A stretch of DNA of 5,457 nucleotides from Candidatus Peribacteria bacterium (GTDB lineage Bacteria; Patescibacteriota; Gracilibacteria; UBA1369; GCA-2718715): contig CALQZM010000049.1 in assembly GCA_943349385.1 (NCBI GenBank), positions 1-5,457 on the forward strand, read 5' to 3'. The position numbers and the translations under genes were made by a program. Positions 1 through 5,457 of the stretch are shown one piece after another (the first letter of the stretch is position 1; the number at the start of each line of letters is the position of its first letter). The notes under the pieces are model-generated. The model was not told where the DNA came from, ran no database searches, and worked only from the letters and a program-made list of their open reading frames with translations.

Positions 1-1874
1 CAAGTGTCGTAGTCAGTTGATACAGTTTCAGGATTATAATTAATCATCACCGTTTCATATCCATTTTTACGAGCAGTATTTACGGCATTTACACAGCACC
101 AGTCAAACTCAACTGATGACCCAATGCAGTAAGCACCTGAACCAAGTACAATAACTTTTTTGTCATTAGATTCTGAGTAATCAACATCGTCTTCTACCCC
201 ATGGTAAGTCATATATAGGTAGTTTGTTTTTGACGGATATTCAGCGGCAAGTGTGTCGATTTGTTTTACAACTGGCATTACCTTTAGTTCTTTTCTTTTT
301 GCTCGGATTTCTAATTCAGTTGATTTTTGTAAGTCGGCAATTTGTTTGTCTGAGAATCCGTATTTTTTAGCTTTTAATAAATTATCTTTATCTAGTTTTT
401 CTTTTTTTAGAGTATTTTCGTGCTTAACAATATTTTCTAATTTACCTAAAAACCATTCGTCGATTCCTGTTAGTTCCGAGATTTTTTGAGTAGACCATCC
501 TTTATTTAAGGCTTCATAAATTGCTAAAACTCTTCGCGGAGTAGCATTTACTAATCCATCTTCAATTTTTTCTTCAGTCAAATAAATTGATTTGTTGCCA
601 CTAAATCCTTGCATTCCAATTTGAAGCATTCTAAGACCTTTTTGCATTACTTCTTCAAAACTTCGACCAAGTGCCATGATTTCACCTACTGATTTCATTT
701 CGGTATCGATTCGAGTTGAAACTTTTTGGAATTTATCTAAATCCCATCGTGGTATTTTAAGGCCGACATAGTCTAGTGCCGGTTCAAAACAAGCAGTTGT
801 AATTTTGTTTATTGAATTTTTAAGTTCAACTAGCGAGTATCCTAATGCTAATTTTGCAGCAACGTGAGCAAGAGGATATCCAGTTGCTTTTGAGGCCAAT
901 GCCGATGATCTTGAAAGCCTAGCGTTAACTTCAATCACTCTATAGTCCTTAGATTTAGGATCAAGTGCATATTGAATATTACATTCCCCTACTATTCCTA
1001 AATGTTTAATTACTTTAATTCCGACTTCTCGTAAATAATGATATTCAGTGTTAGTTAATGTTTGGCTTGGGGCGATTACGATACTTTCCCCAGTATGAAT
1101 TCCAAGTGGATCAAAGTTTTCCATATTACACACTGTAATACAGTTGTCGTAGGCATCTCTCACTACTTCGTACTCGATTTCTTTCCATCCTTTTAAATTT
1201 TCTTCAACTAGTACTTGATTCGAGAACGAGAAAGCAGTGTCTAGAACCACTTTTAACTCTTCGTCATTGTAAGCAAAACCAGATCCTTGTCCTCCTAGCG
1301 TAAAGGCAGCTCTTACAATTACTGGAAAGCCGATTTTTCGGGCAGCTACATAACCTTCATCCGCTGAAAAACAAGTAATACTTCTAGGTGTCGATATATT
1401 AATTTTAAGTAGTTCTTGCTTAAATAACTCTCTATCTTCAGTAAGTTCAATACTTTTTACAGGTGTTCCAAGGACTTCTACATCATATTTTTTGAGGATT
1501 CCTGTATTTTCTAAGGCAACCCCACAATTTAAAGCTGTTTGCCCCCCAAATGACAAAAGAAGACCATCAGGTCTTTCTTTTTTAATAACTTTTTCAACAA
1601 ATTCTGGATTAACTGGTAAGAAGTAAACTTTGTCAGCTAGTCCTTCACTGGTTTGGTTCGTTGCAATATTTGGATTGATCAGTACAGTGTAAATTCCTTC
1701 TTCTTGAAGTGCTTTAATGGCTTGTGAACCAGAGTAATCAAACTCTCCAGCTTGTCCAATCTTTAAGGCTCCTGACCCTAAAATTAGAACTTTTTTTACT
1801 TTTTTATGAACAGGTTTTAAAGGGTTTAGTGCAGTTGCCAATGGAATAAAAGTTAAATTTTTACTGCTATTCAT
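1..1874 (-). CDS. carB: Carbamoyl-phosphate synthetase large subunit, 5' part (partial at left edge)
   Basis: The protein makes carbamoyl phosphate from bicarbonate, ATP and ammonia supplied by the glutaminase subunit CarA; the product feeds pyrimidine and arginine synthesis in the cytoplasm. I translated 624 uninterrupted codons. Residues about 29-410 form the first (carboxyphosphate) synthetase half: a nucleotide-fold start LILGSGALKIGQAGEFDYSG (31-50), GGQTALNCG (110-118), the ATP-grasp segment VRAAFTLGGQGSG (187-199), GWKEIEYEVVRD (229-240), and the metal-binding E315/N317 in EVNARLSRSS. About 411-560 is the oligomerisation region. The second half starts near 572 with VIVLGSGAYCIGSSVEFDW and is cut by the window edge. 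ATG at 1874 is the only ATG between an in-frame upstream TGA and the conserved region, so the start is well supported, although only a weak GAG lies 11 nt upstream. Motifs such as LINPNIAT and NMENFDPLGIHTGESIV resemble the CAD/Bacteroidota-type CarB rather than the E. coli type. About 27 residues precede the conserved core. No carA is visible in the window. Confidence 0.97.
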   Translation of the reverse strand, partial: MNSSKNLTFIPLATALNPLKPVHKKVKKVLILGSGALKIGQAGEFDYSGSQAIKALQEEGIYTVLINPNIATNQTSEGLADKVYFLPVNPEFVEKVIKKERPDGLLLSFGGQTALNCGVALENTGILKKYDVEVLGTPVKSIELTEDRELFKQELLKINISTPRSITCFSADEGYVAARKIGFPVIVRAAFTLGGQGSGFAYNDEELKVVLDTAFSFSNQVLVEENLKGWKEIEYEVVRDAYDNCITVCNMENFDPLGIHTGESIVIAPSQTLTNTEYHYLREVGIKVIKHLGIVGECNIQYALDPKSKDYRVIEVNARLSRSSALASKATGYPLAHVAAKLALGYSLVELKNSINKITTACFEPALDYVGLKIPRWDLDKFQKVSTRIDTEMKSVGEIMALGRSFEEVMQKGLRMLQIGMQGFSGNKSIYLTEEKIEDGLVNATPRRVLAIYEALNKGWSTQKISELTGIDEWFLGKLENIVKHENTLKKEKLDKDNLLKAKKYGFSDKQIADLQKSTELEIRAKRKELKVMPVVKQIDTLAAEYPSKTNYLYMTYHGVEDDVDYSESNDKKVIVLGSGAYCIGSSVEFDWCCVNAVNTARKNGYETVMINYNPETVSTDYDT

Positions 1875-1904
1875 TATATTTAAAACTCAAATTTAAGGCA
1901 ATAG

Positions 1905-1924
1905 TTTTTAGTAAGTACTAAAAA
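1905..1924. repeat. Perfect 9-bp inverted repeat with 2-nt centre, possible operator
   Basis: The left arm TTTTTAGTA (1905-1913), a 2-nt centre AG, and the right arm TACTAAAAA (1916-1924) are exact reverse complements. The dyad lies between the divergent carB and ComM-like genes, 31 bp before the carB start and 69 bp before the other. A 2-nt loop is too small for a good RNA hairpin, and a terminator would be pointless between divergent starts. A dimeric DNA-binding protein site is therefore the more natural reading, but the binding role is inference and the AT-richness of the region lowers its weight. Confidence 0.4.
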
Positions 1925-1932
1925 ATTTACAA
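1905..1932 (-). promoter_or_regulatory. Weak candidate carB promoter in the divergent intergenic region
   Basis: Read on the minus strand, TTGTAA (1932-1927) and TAAAAA (1910-1905) are separated by 16 nt and each match the sigma-70 consensus hexamers at 4 of 6 positions. Transcription would start roughly 24 nt before the carB ATG. The palindrome at 1905-1924 covers the -10 hexamer and most of the spacer, as expected for a repressor site. The match is weak in such AT-rich DNA. No convincing promoter was found for the plus-strand gene in the same 118-bp gap, although TTTACA at 1926-1931 could be a -35 without a good partner. Confidence 0.22.
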
Positions 1933-1992
1933 ATAATTTAGAAATATTTTAAGTCTTTCGGCTAACCTGTGAGTAATTATTTAATTTAAAAC

Positions 1993-3288
1993 ATGTTAGT
2001 AAAATTTCCTACTTTAACAAAAAGTAATAAAGCCGTAAGTGTAAATCTAGAAGTGCAGTTTGTAAAAGGATTGCCAGATTTTAAGATCTTAGGCGTTTCG
2101 GGTCCAAGTAGTCAGATTATGCGAGAAAAAATTCGGACTGCTATTAAAAAGTCTAATTTTGAACTTAAATCAACTTTACGTAAAATTATTAGCTTTAGTA
2201 ATGTCCCTGATCAAATTAGCGAAATACCTAATTCGGAACTGCAAATTGTTGCCATGCTCTTACAAGCATCTAATCAAACCCAAATTTCAAATTTTAGTAA
2301 TTATATTTTTTTAGCGGATCTTTACCTCGACGGCAAACTCATGACTTCTTATTCTGTAGAACAAATTTTAAAACTCCAGTCAGAATCTAAAGATAAAATT
2401 TTTGTAGTCGAATCTAAGTCTGAATATTTAGTACTAGATAACGTAATCTTTTTAAATAACATCGCAGAATTAAAAGATTTTAGCACAAAGAATCGGTTCG
2501 AAATTAAATTTAATAAATCAAAACTTGCTGTTGCAAAGCCAGTTTTTGATTCTATAACAGGTAGTGGATTCTCTAAACTTGCTTTAGTTTATGGTCTAAA
2601 ATTAAAGCTACATACCTTAATAGTAGGGAGTACCGGTGTAGGCAAAACCATGTTATTCGAATCGCTACCTGAATTTGGTATTTCGACTGATCAAATCTTT
2701 TTTATCGATTCAAGTTTCTCAGTTAAAAAATTTCAAGAGCAGCTTAAAGTAGCTTTAGAACACAAAAAAACTAGTTACTTTATTTTAAATGAATTGGCTG
2801 ACTTTTCACGATCACTATTAGATTATCTTAAAATTTTCTTTGATCAAAAATCTAATATCGTAATTTTATCTACGGCCAACCCATGCTATTGCGGCAATCG
2901 ATATTCAACTGAGAAAATCTGTAAATGTAATCCGTATCAATTAAAACAGTACAACAAAAAATTAACTTTGCCGCTACTCGATAGATTCGACATTTTAATT
3001 AATGTTAATGATCCAGAAATAAAACATTTGTTTTACCCAGAATTAAGTATTATAGATGCAAATCAGCTTGTAAAACAAAGTTTGAATTCTAATTTAGAAT
3101 TGGATATTTCAGGCGAATATTTGCTGTCACTTGCTAGCGAAGAATTTGGATTCTCCAAAAGAAGAATGACTAAAATAAAAAATCTAGCAGGGCTAATCGC
3201 CGCCTTCGGCAGCGCAGAACACATTACTGACAAAGCCATAGCTTCGGCTTTGCAATACCAAAATTTTATTTATGGATATACAAATTAA
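1993..3288 (+). CDS. comM: Divergent ComM/YifB-type Mg-chelatase-like AAA+ ATPase
   Basis: The family consists of hexameric AAA+ ATPases. ComM itself is known as a branch-migration helicase acting in the cytoplasm during natural transformation. Residues 1-165 match the ComM N-terminal domain, with VEV-like NLEVQFVKGLPDFKILGVSG (18-37) and LADLYLDGKL (107-116). The ATPase core has Walker A GSTGVGKT (212-219), a Walker B-like YFILNE (262-267), sensor-1 TANPC (294-298), a likely zinc site C298/C300/C310/C312, and LPLLDRFDI (326-334). The C-terminal helical domain (about 370-425) ends with the family-typical SALQYQ. Oddities: Walker B has Asn266 where Asp is usual; the RPFRSPHH-type segment between Walker A and B is absent; and the stretch between Walker B and sensor 1 is about 12 residues short, removing the expected pre-sensor hairpin. 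Total length of 431 compares with about 500 for relatives. The ATG lacks a Shine-Dalgarno sequence. The gene overlaps yraN by 17 nt. Family assignment is firm; retained helicase activity is uncertain. Confidence 0.9.
   Translation: MLVKFPTLTKSNKAVSVNLEVQFVKGLPDFKILGVSGPSSQIMREKIRTAIKKSNFELKSTLRKIISFSNVPDQISEIPNSELQIVAMLLQASNQTQISNFSNYIFLADLYLDGKLMTSYSVEQILKLQSESKDKIFVVESKSEYLVLDNVIFLNNIAELKDFSTKNRFEIKFNKSKLAVAKPVFDSITGSGFSKLALVYGLKLKLHTLIVGSTGVGKTMLFESLPEFGISTDQIFFIDSSFSVKKFQEQLKVALEHKKTSYFILNELADFSRSLLDYLKIFFDQKSNIVILSTANPCYCGNRYSTEKICKCNPYQLKQYNKKLTLPLLDRFDILINVNDPEIKHLFYPELSIIDANQLVKQSLNSNLELDISGEYLLSLASEEFGFSKRRMTKIKNLAGLIAAFGSAEHITDKAIASALQYQNFIYGYTN
3231..3252 (+). other. Small GC-richer hairpin ahead of the yraN start
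   Basis: CAAAGCC (3231-3237) and GGCTTTG (3246-3252) can pair perfectly around an 8-nt loop, ending 19 nt before the yraN ATG and still inside the upstream ATPase gene. A second short stem, GCCG/CGGC (3199-3210), lies just upstream in the same GC-richer patch. It could influence ribosome passage or message processing at the gene junction. It may equally be a chance result of Ala/Ser codons, since the ATPase reading frame constrains these bases. Confidence 0.25.
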
Positions 3289-3673
3289 TCCCCTTAGTCA
3301 TTCAATTCGTAATTCCAAAGTAGTCGGCAAAGCGGCTGAAAAGTACGTGCAAAAATATTTACAAAAAGACGGACACCAAATCGTTGCCAAAAATTTTAAA
3401 ACTAAATTCGGTGAAATCGATTTAATTTCAATCTGCCAAAATACATTATATTTTACAGAGATTAAATTTACGAAAGGCCAAGTTAGTGATCCGTATCTAA
3501 AGTGGAAGCGAAAACAAAAATTCCGACTACTTAAAACAATCCAGTTTTTTTATTTTATTAAACCCCAGTTTAGCCAGTACAATTCTTCGATTCAAATTAT
3601 ATGGTTAAATCAAATTAATTCCTCTAGAATTAGATTAATAAAATTTCAAAACCTAGAAATTAATTATGACTAA
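3272..3673 (+). CDS. yraN: YraN/UPF0102 family endonuclease-fold protein
   Basis: UPF0102 proteins have a small restriction-endonuclease-like (Holliday-resolvase-like) fold and are often encoded next to comM, rnhB or dprA; their exact substrate is not firmly established. In this 133-residue protein the family pattern is clear. G-x-x-[GA]-E appears as GKAAE with E23, followed by YLQKDGHQIVAKNF (29-42), then FGEIDLI (46-52) with D50 and FTEIKF (61-66) with E63 and K65. The D...ExK catalytic set is thus intact. The family is usually about 115-130 residues, so this is full length. The C-terminal part (about 95-133) is less conserved but has the expected alternating strands, including IQIIWLNQI. 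The start at 3272 sits inside the 3' end of the ATPase gene (17-nt overlap) with no Shine-Dalgarno sequence, suggesting coupled translation; it leaves a normal N-terminal lead of about 18 residues. The next gene overlaps its stop by 8 nt. Confidence 0.92.
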   Translation: MDIQINPLSHSIRNSKVVGKAAEKYVQKYLQKDGHQIVAKNFKTKFGEIDLISICQNTLYFTEIKFTKGQVSDPYLKWKRKQKFRLLKTIQFFYFIKPQFSQYNSSIQIIWLNQINSSRIRLIKFQNLEINYD

Positions 3674-4745
3674 ACAGTATAAAATTTTCTTAACGGGCTC
3701 AATAATTGCTATTATTGCCTTAGCAGCTTGGGGCATGTTTTTCAATTACGGAAACCTAACAATCAACTCTAAAATAAGTAATTTTACAGTCAAGTACAGC
3801 GGGAATACTATTAATTGCCAACTGGATTGTGACCTAAAATTAAAACCAGGTAGCTACAATTTTACCATCGAAAGTCCTGGCTATACCTCAATGGAATACA
3901 CCGCTTATTTGCTTAAAAATGAACAAGAAGACATTACTTATGCTCCGCTTAAAAACATTACTTTAAAACCTGCTGAAAGTTACACCGAAATTACGACTCC
4001 ATCTTTTATTAATTCTTCAGGCGGACAACAACTTACCTTTAAAGGTGAAGTCATAACAACTTTCAAGAATCCCCTTAACAATCCAAAGGTAATTTTATCG
4101 CCTACTTTAAAATCCGCCTTTATATATCTAACTATAGTTGCACCTGTTGTCCCTGAGTCCACCAACGCAGTTGCTAATGCGAATGCTAATGCTAATGCTG
4201 TTACGAATGCTGATACTACGAATAACCTAAATGAATACTACTTTGTGGATTTAATTAAAAAATCCAAAGAAAAAATCAGTCTAGAGTTTAGCAGTCCTAC
4301 AAATTTCAACCTAGTTTCAGATACTTTTTTAACTTTCGATTCCAACGGCAAAGTTATAAATTTCAACCTCACCAAAGCCGGATACACAACTTTGCCAATC
4401 AACACTTCTAAACACATAATGTCTTTCAACCCAGCGCAATCTAATCAAGAATCCGAAGCTGACCAATTCTTAATTCTAACAAGCCGCTCACTAGACCAAG
4501 ACTCTTCGATAATTTCGCCAGCCACTTCGGTTAAGCAGCTAACAAATTTAGACGCCCTATCTAAAGATGTTCAAACTCCCCCAAATAAAATATACTTATA
4601 TAATTCCAACACAAGTTCGTATTCTTTTCTACAAGAATTAGAATCCACTATTGTTGAGCCAATCGAATTTAAAACAGTTATGATTAATCAAAAGCCAGTT
4701 CAAGTGTTATCGAGTAATCAAAAGTATTACCAAATTAGTAAATAA
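3666..4745 (+). CDS. Membrane-anchored protein with PEGA-like domain, function unknown
   Basis: I do not recognise the full-length family. The N-terminus is short and positive (MTKQYK), followed by one hydrophobic segment (about 7-27), predicting an N-in anchor with about 330 residues outside the membrane. Residues about 29-74 look like a PEGA domain: GNLTINSKISNFTVKYSG, then a KLKPGSYNFTIESPGY strand-turn-strand ending with the typical PG-Y. PEGA domains are small beta-sandwiches found in surface or envelope proteins. Two cysteines (C51, C55) fall inside it. Residues 168-183 are an Ala/Asn low-complexity linker. Beyond it are repeated short beta-strand patterns (EYYFVDLIKK, TFLTFDSNGKVINF, KIYLYNSNTSSYSF) that could be blades of an irregular beta-propeller; this is inference. 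The ATG overlaps the yraN stop by 8 nt (ATGACTAA) without a Shine-Dalgarno sequence, so translation is probably coupled to the comM-yraN pair. A role in the envelope, perhaps related to DNA uptake, is only suggested by context. Confidence 0.88.
   Translation: MTKQYKIFLTGSIIAIIALAAWGMFFNYGNLTINSKISNFTVKYSGNTINCQLDCDLKLKPGSYNFTIESPGYTSMEYTAYLLKNEQEDITYAPLKNITLKPAESYTEITTPSFINSSGGQQLTFKGEVITTFKNPLNNPKVILSPTLKSAFIYLTIVAPVVPESTNAVANANANANAVTNADTTNNLNEYYFVDLIKKSKEKISLEFSSPTNFNLVSDTFLTFDSNGKVINFNLTKAGYTTLPINTSKHIMSFNPAQSNQESEADQFLILTSRSLDQDSSIISPATSVKQLTNLDALSKDVQTPPNKIYLYNSNTSSYSFLQELESTIVEPIEFKTVMINQKPVQVLSSNQKYYQISK
4173..4199 (+). repeat. In-frame GCTAAT hexanucleotide repeat encoding Ala-Asn
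   Basis: Four consecutive copies of GCNAAT plus a final GCT encode A-N-A-N-A-N-A-N-A (residues 170-178) inside the PEGA-like membrane protein. Three copies are GCTAAT and one is GCGAAT. The repeat probably forms a flexible linker between an N-terminal and a C-terminal extracellular domain. A pure hexamer tract can gain or lose units by slippage without breaking the frame. Confidence 0.8.
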
Positions 4746-4858
4746 AACTTATTTGTAAAAATCATTGCTTCGTGCAAAACTGAAATCCCTTTTGAAACTC
4801 CACAGAAATCCGATATCAAAATTAAATTTTTGCATACTTAAAATAGAGTAAAAAACTT
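4746..4858 (+). promoter_or_regulatory. Non-coding gap ahead of dnaB, with weak -10 and spaced GAAATCC-like repeats
   Basis: This 113-bp gap is the only non-coding stretch in the plus-strand run, so a dnaB promoter is expected here. The best -10 is TAAAAT at 4839-4844, one mismatch from consensus, but no good -35 lies 16-18 nt upstream. It would give a leader of under 10 nt. Three related octamers, GAAATCCC (4782-4789), GAAACTCC (4794-4801) and GAAATCCG (4805-4812), sit 12 and 11 bp apart on the same strand. No convincing terminator for the upstream unit was found: TTGC/GCAA at 4765-4777 makes only a 4-bp stem and has no T-run. Confidence 0.3.
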
Positions 4859-5457
4859 ATGGTAGAAAATCTAGCCGCACACATTCCGCCGCACTCACTC
4901 GAAGCCGAAAAATCAACTTTAGGCGCCTTATTAATAGATAAAGATGCAGTCATCAAAATTGCCGATTTAATAAGTATCGATGACTTTTACGCACCTGCCA
5001 ACGCTATGATCTTCGAAGCCATTTTAGAGCTTTTCAACAAAAGAATTCCAATCGACATTTTAACAGTTACTTCAAATCTTGAAGATAAAAATAAACTGGA
5101 TATGTGCGGTGGAAGTTCCTATTTAGTTTCGCTAACCAACGAAGTACCAACCTCGTCGCACGTTTATCAGTATGCGATAATGGTTAAGCATAAATCCACT
5201 CTGCGAAAATTATTAAAAGCAGGACACACAATTACTGGGCTCGGTTTTGATGAATCAAAAGACATCGAGGAGTTACTCGAAGAAGCTGAAAAATCATTAT
5301 TCTCTGTATCGCAAACTTTTGTAAAAGACAAATTTGTACACATTAAAGACGTACTAACCAGTACTTACGAAAAAATCGCCGATCTACACGACTCAGACAA
5401 CAAAGATAAATACGCCGTAGTCCCAACTGGATTTGCTGCTCTTGATGCAATTACATC
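4859..5457 (+). CDS. dnaB: Replicative DNA helicase DnaB, N-terminal part (partial at right edge)
   Basis: DnaB is the hexameric helicase that unwinds DNA ahead of the replication fork and recruits primase. I read 199 open codons from ATG at 4859. The DnaB N-terminal helical domain covers about 8-112, with the family opening IPPHSLEAEKSTLGALLIDKD (9-29), DDFYAPANAMIFEAILELF (41-59), PIDILTV (64-70) and the GGSSYLVSLTNEVPTSSHV block (84-102). A linker with helical EELLEEAEKSLFSVSQ (137-152) follows. The RecA-like motor begins near VPTGFAALDAIT (188-199) and is cut by the window edge, so Walker motifs cannot be checked. Upstream, GAG at 4846-4848 is the only hint of a Shine-Dalgarno sequence and is weak. 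The wording of the linker (LFSVSQ, then VPTGF) resembles DnaB of Patescibacteria as I remember it. The gene is co-oriented with the preceding three but separated by 113 bp, so it probably has its own promoter. Confidence 0.97.
   Translation, partial: MVENLAAHIPPHSLEAEKSTLGALLIDKDAVIKIADLISIDDFYAPANAMIFEAILELFNKRIPIDILTVTSNLEDKNKLDMCGGSSYLVSLTNEVPTSSHVYQYAIMVKHKSTLRKLLKAGHTITGLGFDESKDIEELLEEAEKSLFSVSQTFVKDKFVHIKDVLTSTYEKIADLHDSDNKDKYAVVPTGFAALDAIT

Noticed and set aside
253..489. A 78-codon plus-strand open frame
   Set aside because: It lies entirely opposite the strongly conserved carB frame, and its Phe/Ser-rich translation is what the antisense of Lys/Glu-rich coding DNA gives.
1993..3288. 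The ComM-like gene as a pseudogene
   Set aside because: The frame is intact from N-terminal domain to the C-terminal lid, with Walker A, sensor 1 and paired cysteines preserved, so the lost segments look like clean in-frame divergence.
3980..4165. A 61-codon minus-strand open frame
   Set aside because: It is antisense to the PEGA-like membrane protein, has no recognisable domain and no start signals of its own.
4173..4199. Short tandem repeat as a possible CRISPR remnant
   Set aside because: Units are 6 bp without spacers and are in frame within a coding region.
4238..4429. A 63-codon minus-strand open frame
   Set aside because: It is antisense to the same membrane protein gene and has no family features.
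4765..4777. TTGC-TTCGT-GCAA as a terminator after the membrane protein gene
   Set aside because: The stem is only 4 bp and is followed by AAAAC, not a T-run.
4819..4831. AAAATT-A-AATTTT palindrome before dnaB
   Set aside because: It consists of A/T only in an AT-rich gap, so chance explains it.
1..5457. Recoding of TGA as glycine or tryptophan, as in some Patescibacteria
   Set aside because: No conserved glycine or tryptophan is encoded by TGA in the five genes; GGN and TGG are used normally.

Overview
The window is AT-rich and densely coded. It uses the standard genetic code: glycine is read as GGN, all three complete genes end in TAA, and no in-frame TGA interrupts the coding regions. It looks like a chromosomal segment of a small-genome bacterium. 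Candidate Phyla Radiation (Patescibacteria) is my best guess. The reasons are the style of the DnaB N-terminus, a strongly eroded ComM-type ATPase, a small membrane-anchored PEGA-like protein, overlapping genes and almost no Shine-Dalgarno sequences. This assignment is inference. Bacteroidota also lack Shine-Dalgarno sites and carry the same CarB subtype, so they are the main alternative.

Layout: positions 1-1874 (minus strand) hold the first 624 codons of carB, the large subunit of carbamoyl-phosphate synthetase. The 3' part lies beyond the left edge. A 118-bp divergent intergenic region (1875-1992) carries a perfect 9+2+9 palindrome that overlaps a weak candidate carB promoter. On the plus strand follow three overlapping genes: a divergent ComM/YifB-type AAA+ ATPase (1993-3288), a YraN/UPF0102 nuclease-fold protein (3272-3673, 17-nt overlap) and a membrane-anchored protein with a PEGA-like domain (3666-4745, 8-nt overlap). 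After 113 bp of non-coding DNA, dnaB (replicative helicase) starts at 4859 and runs off the right edge.

How the genes fit together: the ATPase and YraN are a pair recalled as recurring in many bacteria, often near rnhB or dprA, and linked to processing of incoming or recombining DNA. The overlaps suggest they are translated together with the membrane protein. The replicative helicase next door keeps the theme of DNA metabolism. CarB serves pyrimidine and arginine synthesis and is transcribed away from this cluster. The most notable points are the eroded catalytic core of the ComM-like ATPase, the palindrome between the divergent genes, the CAD/Bacteroidota-type CarB, and the unexplained membrane protein locked into the comM-yraN unit. 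No RNA genes, insertion sequences, CRISPR arrays or convincing terminators were seen.
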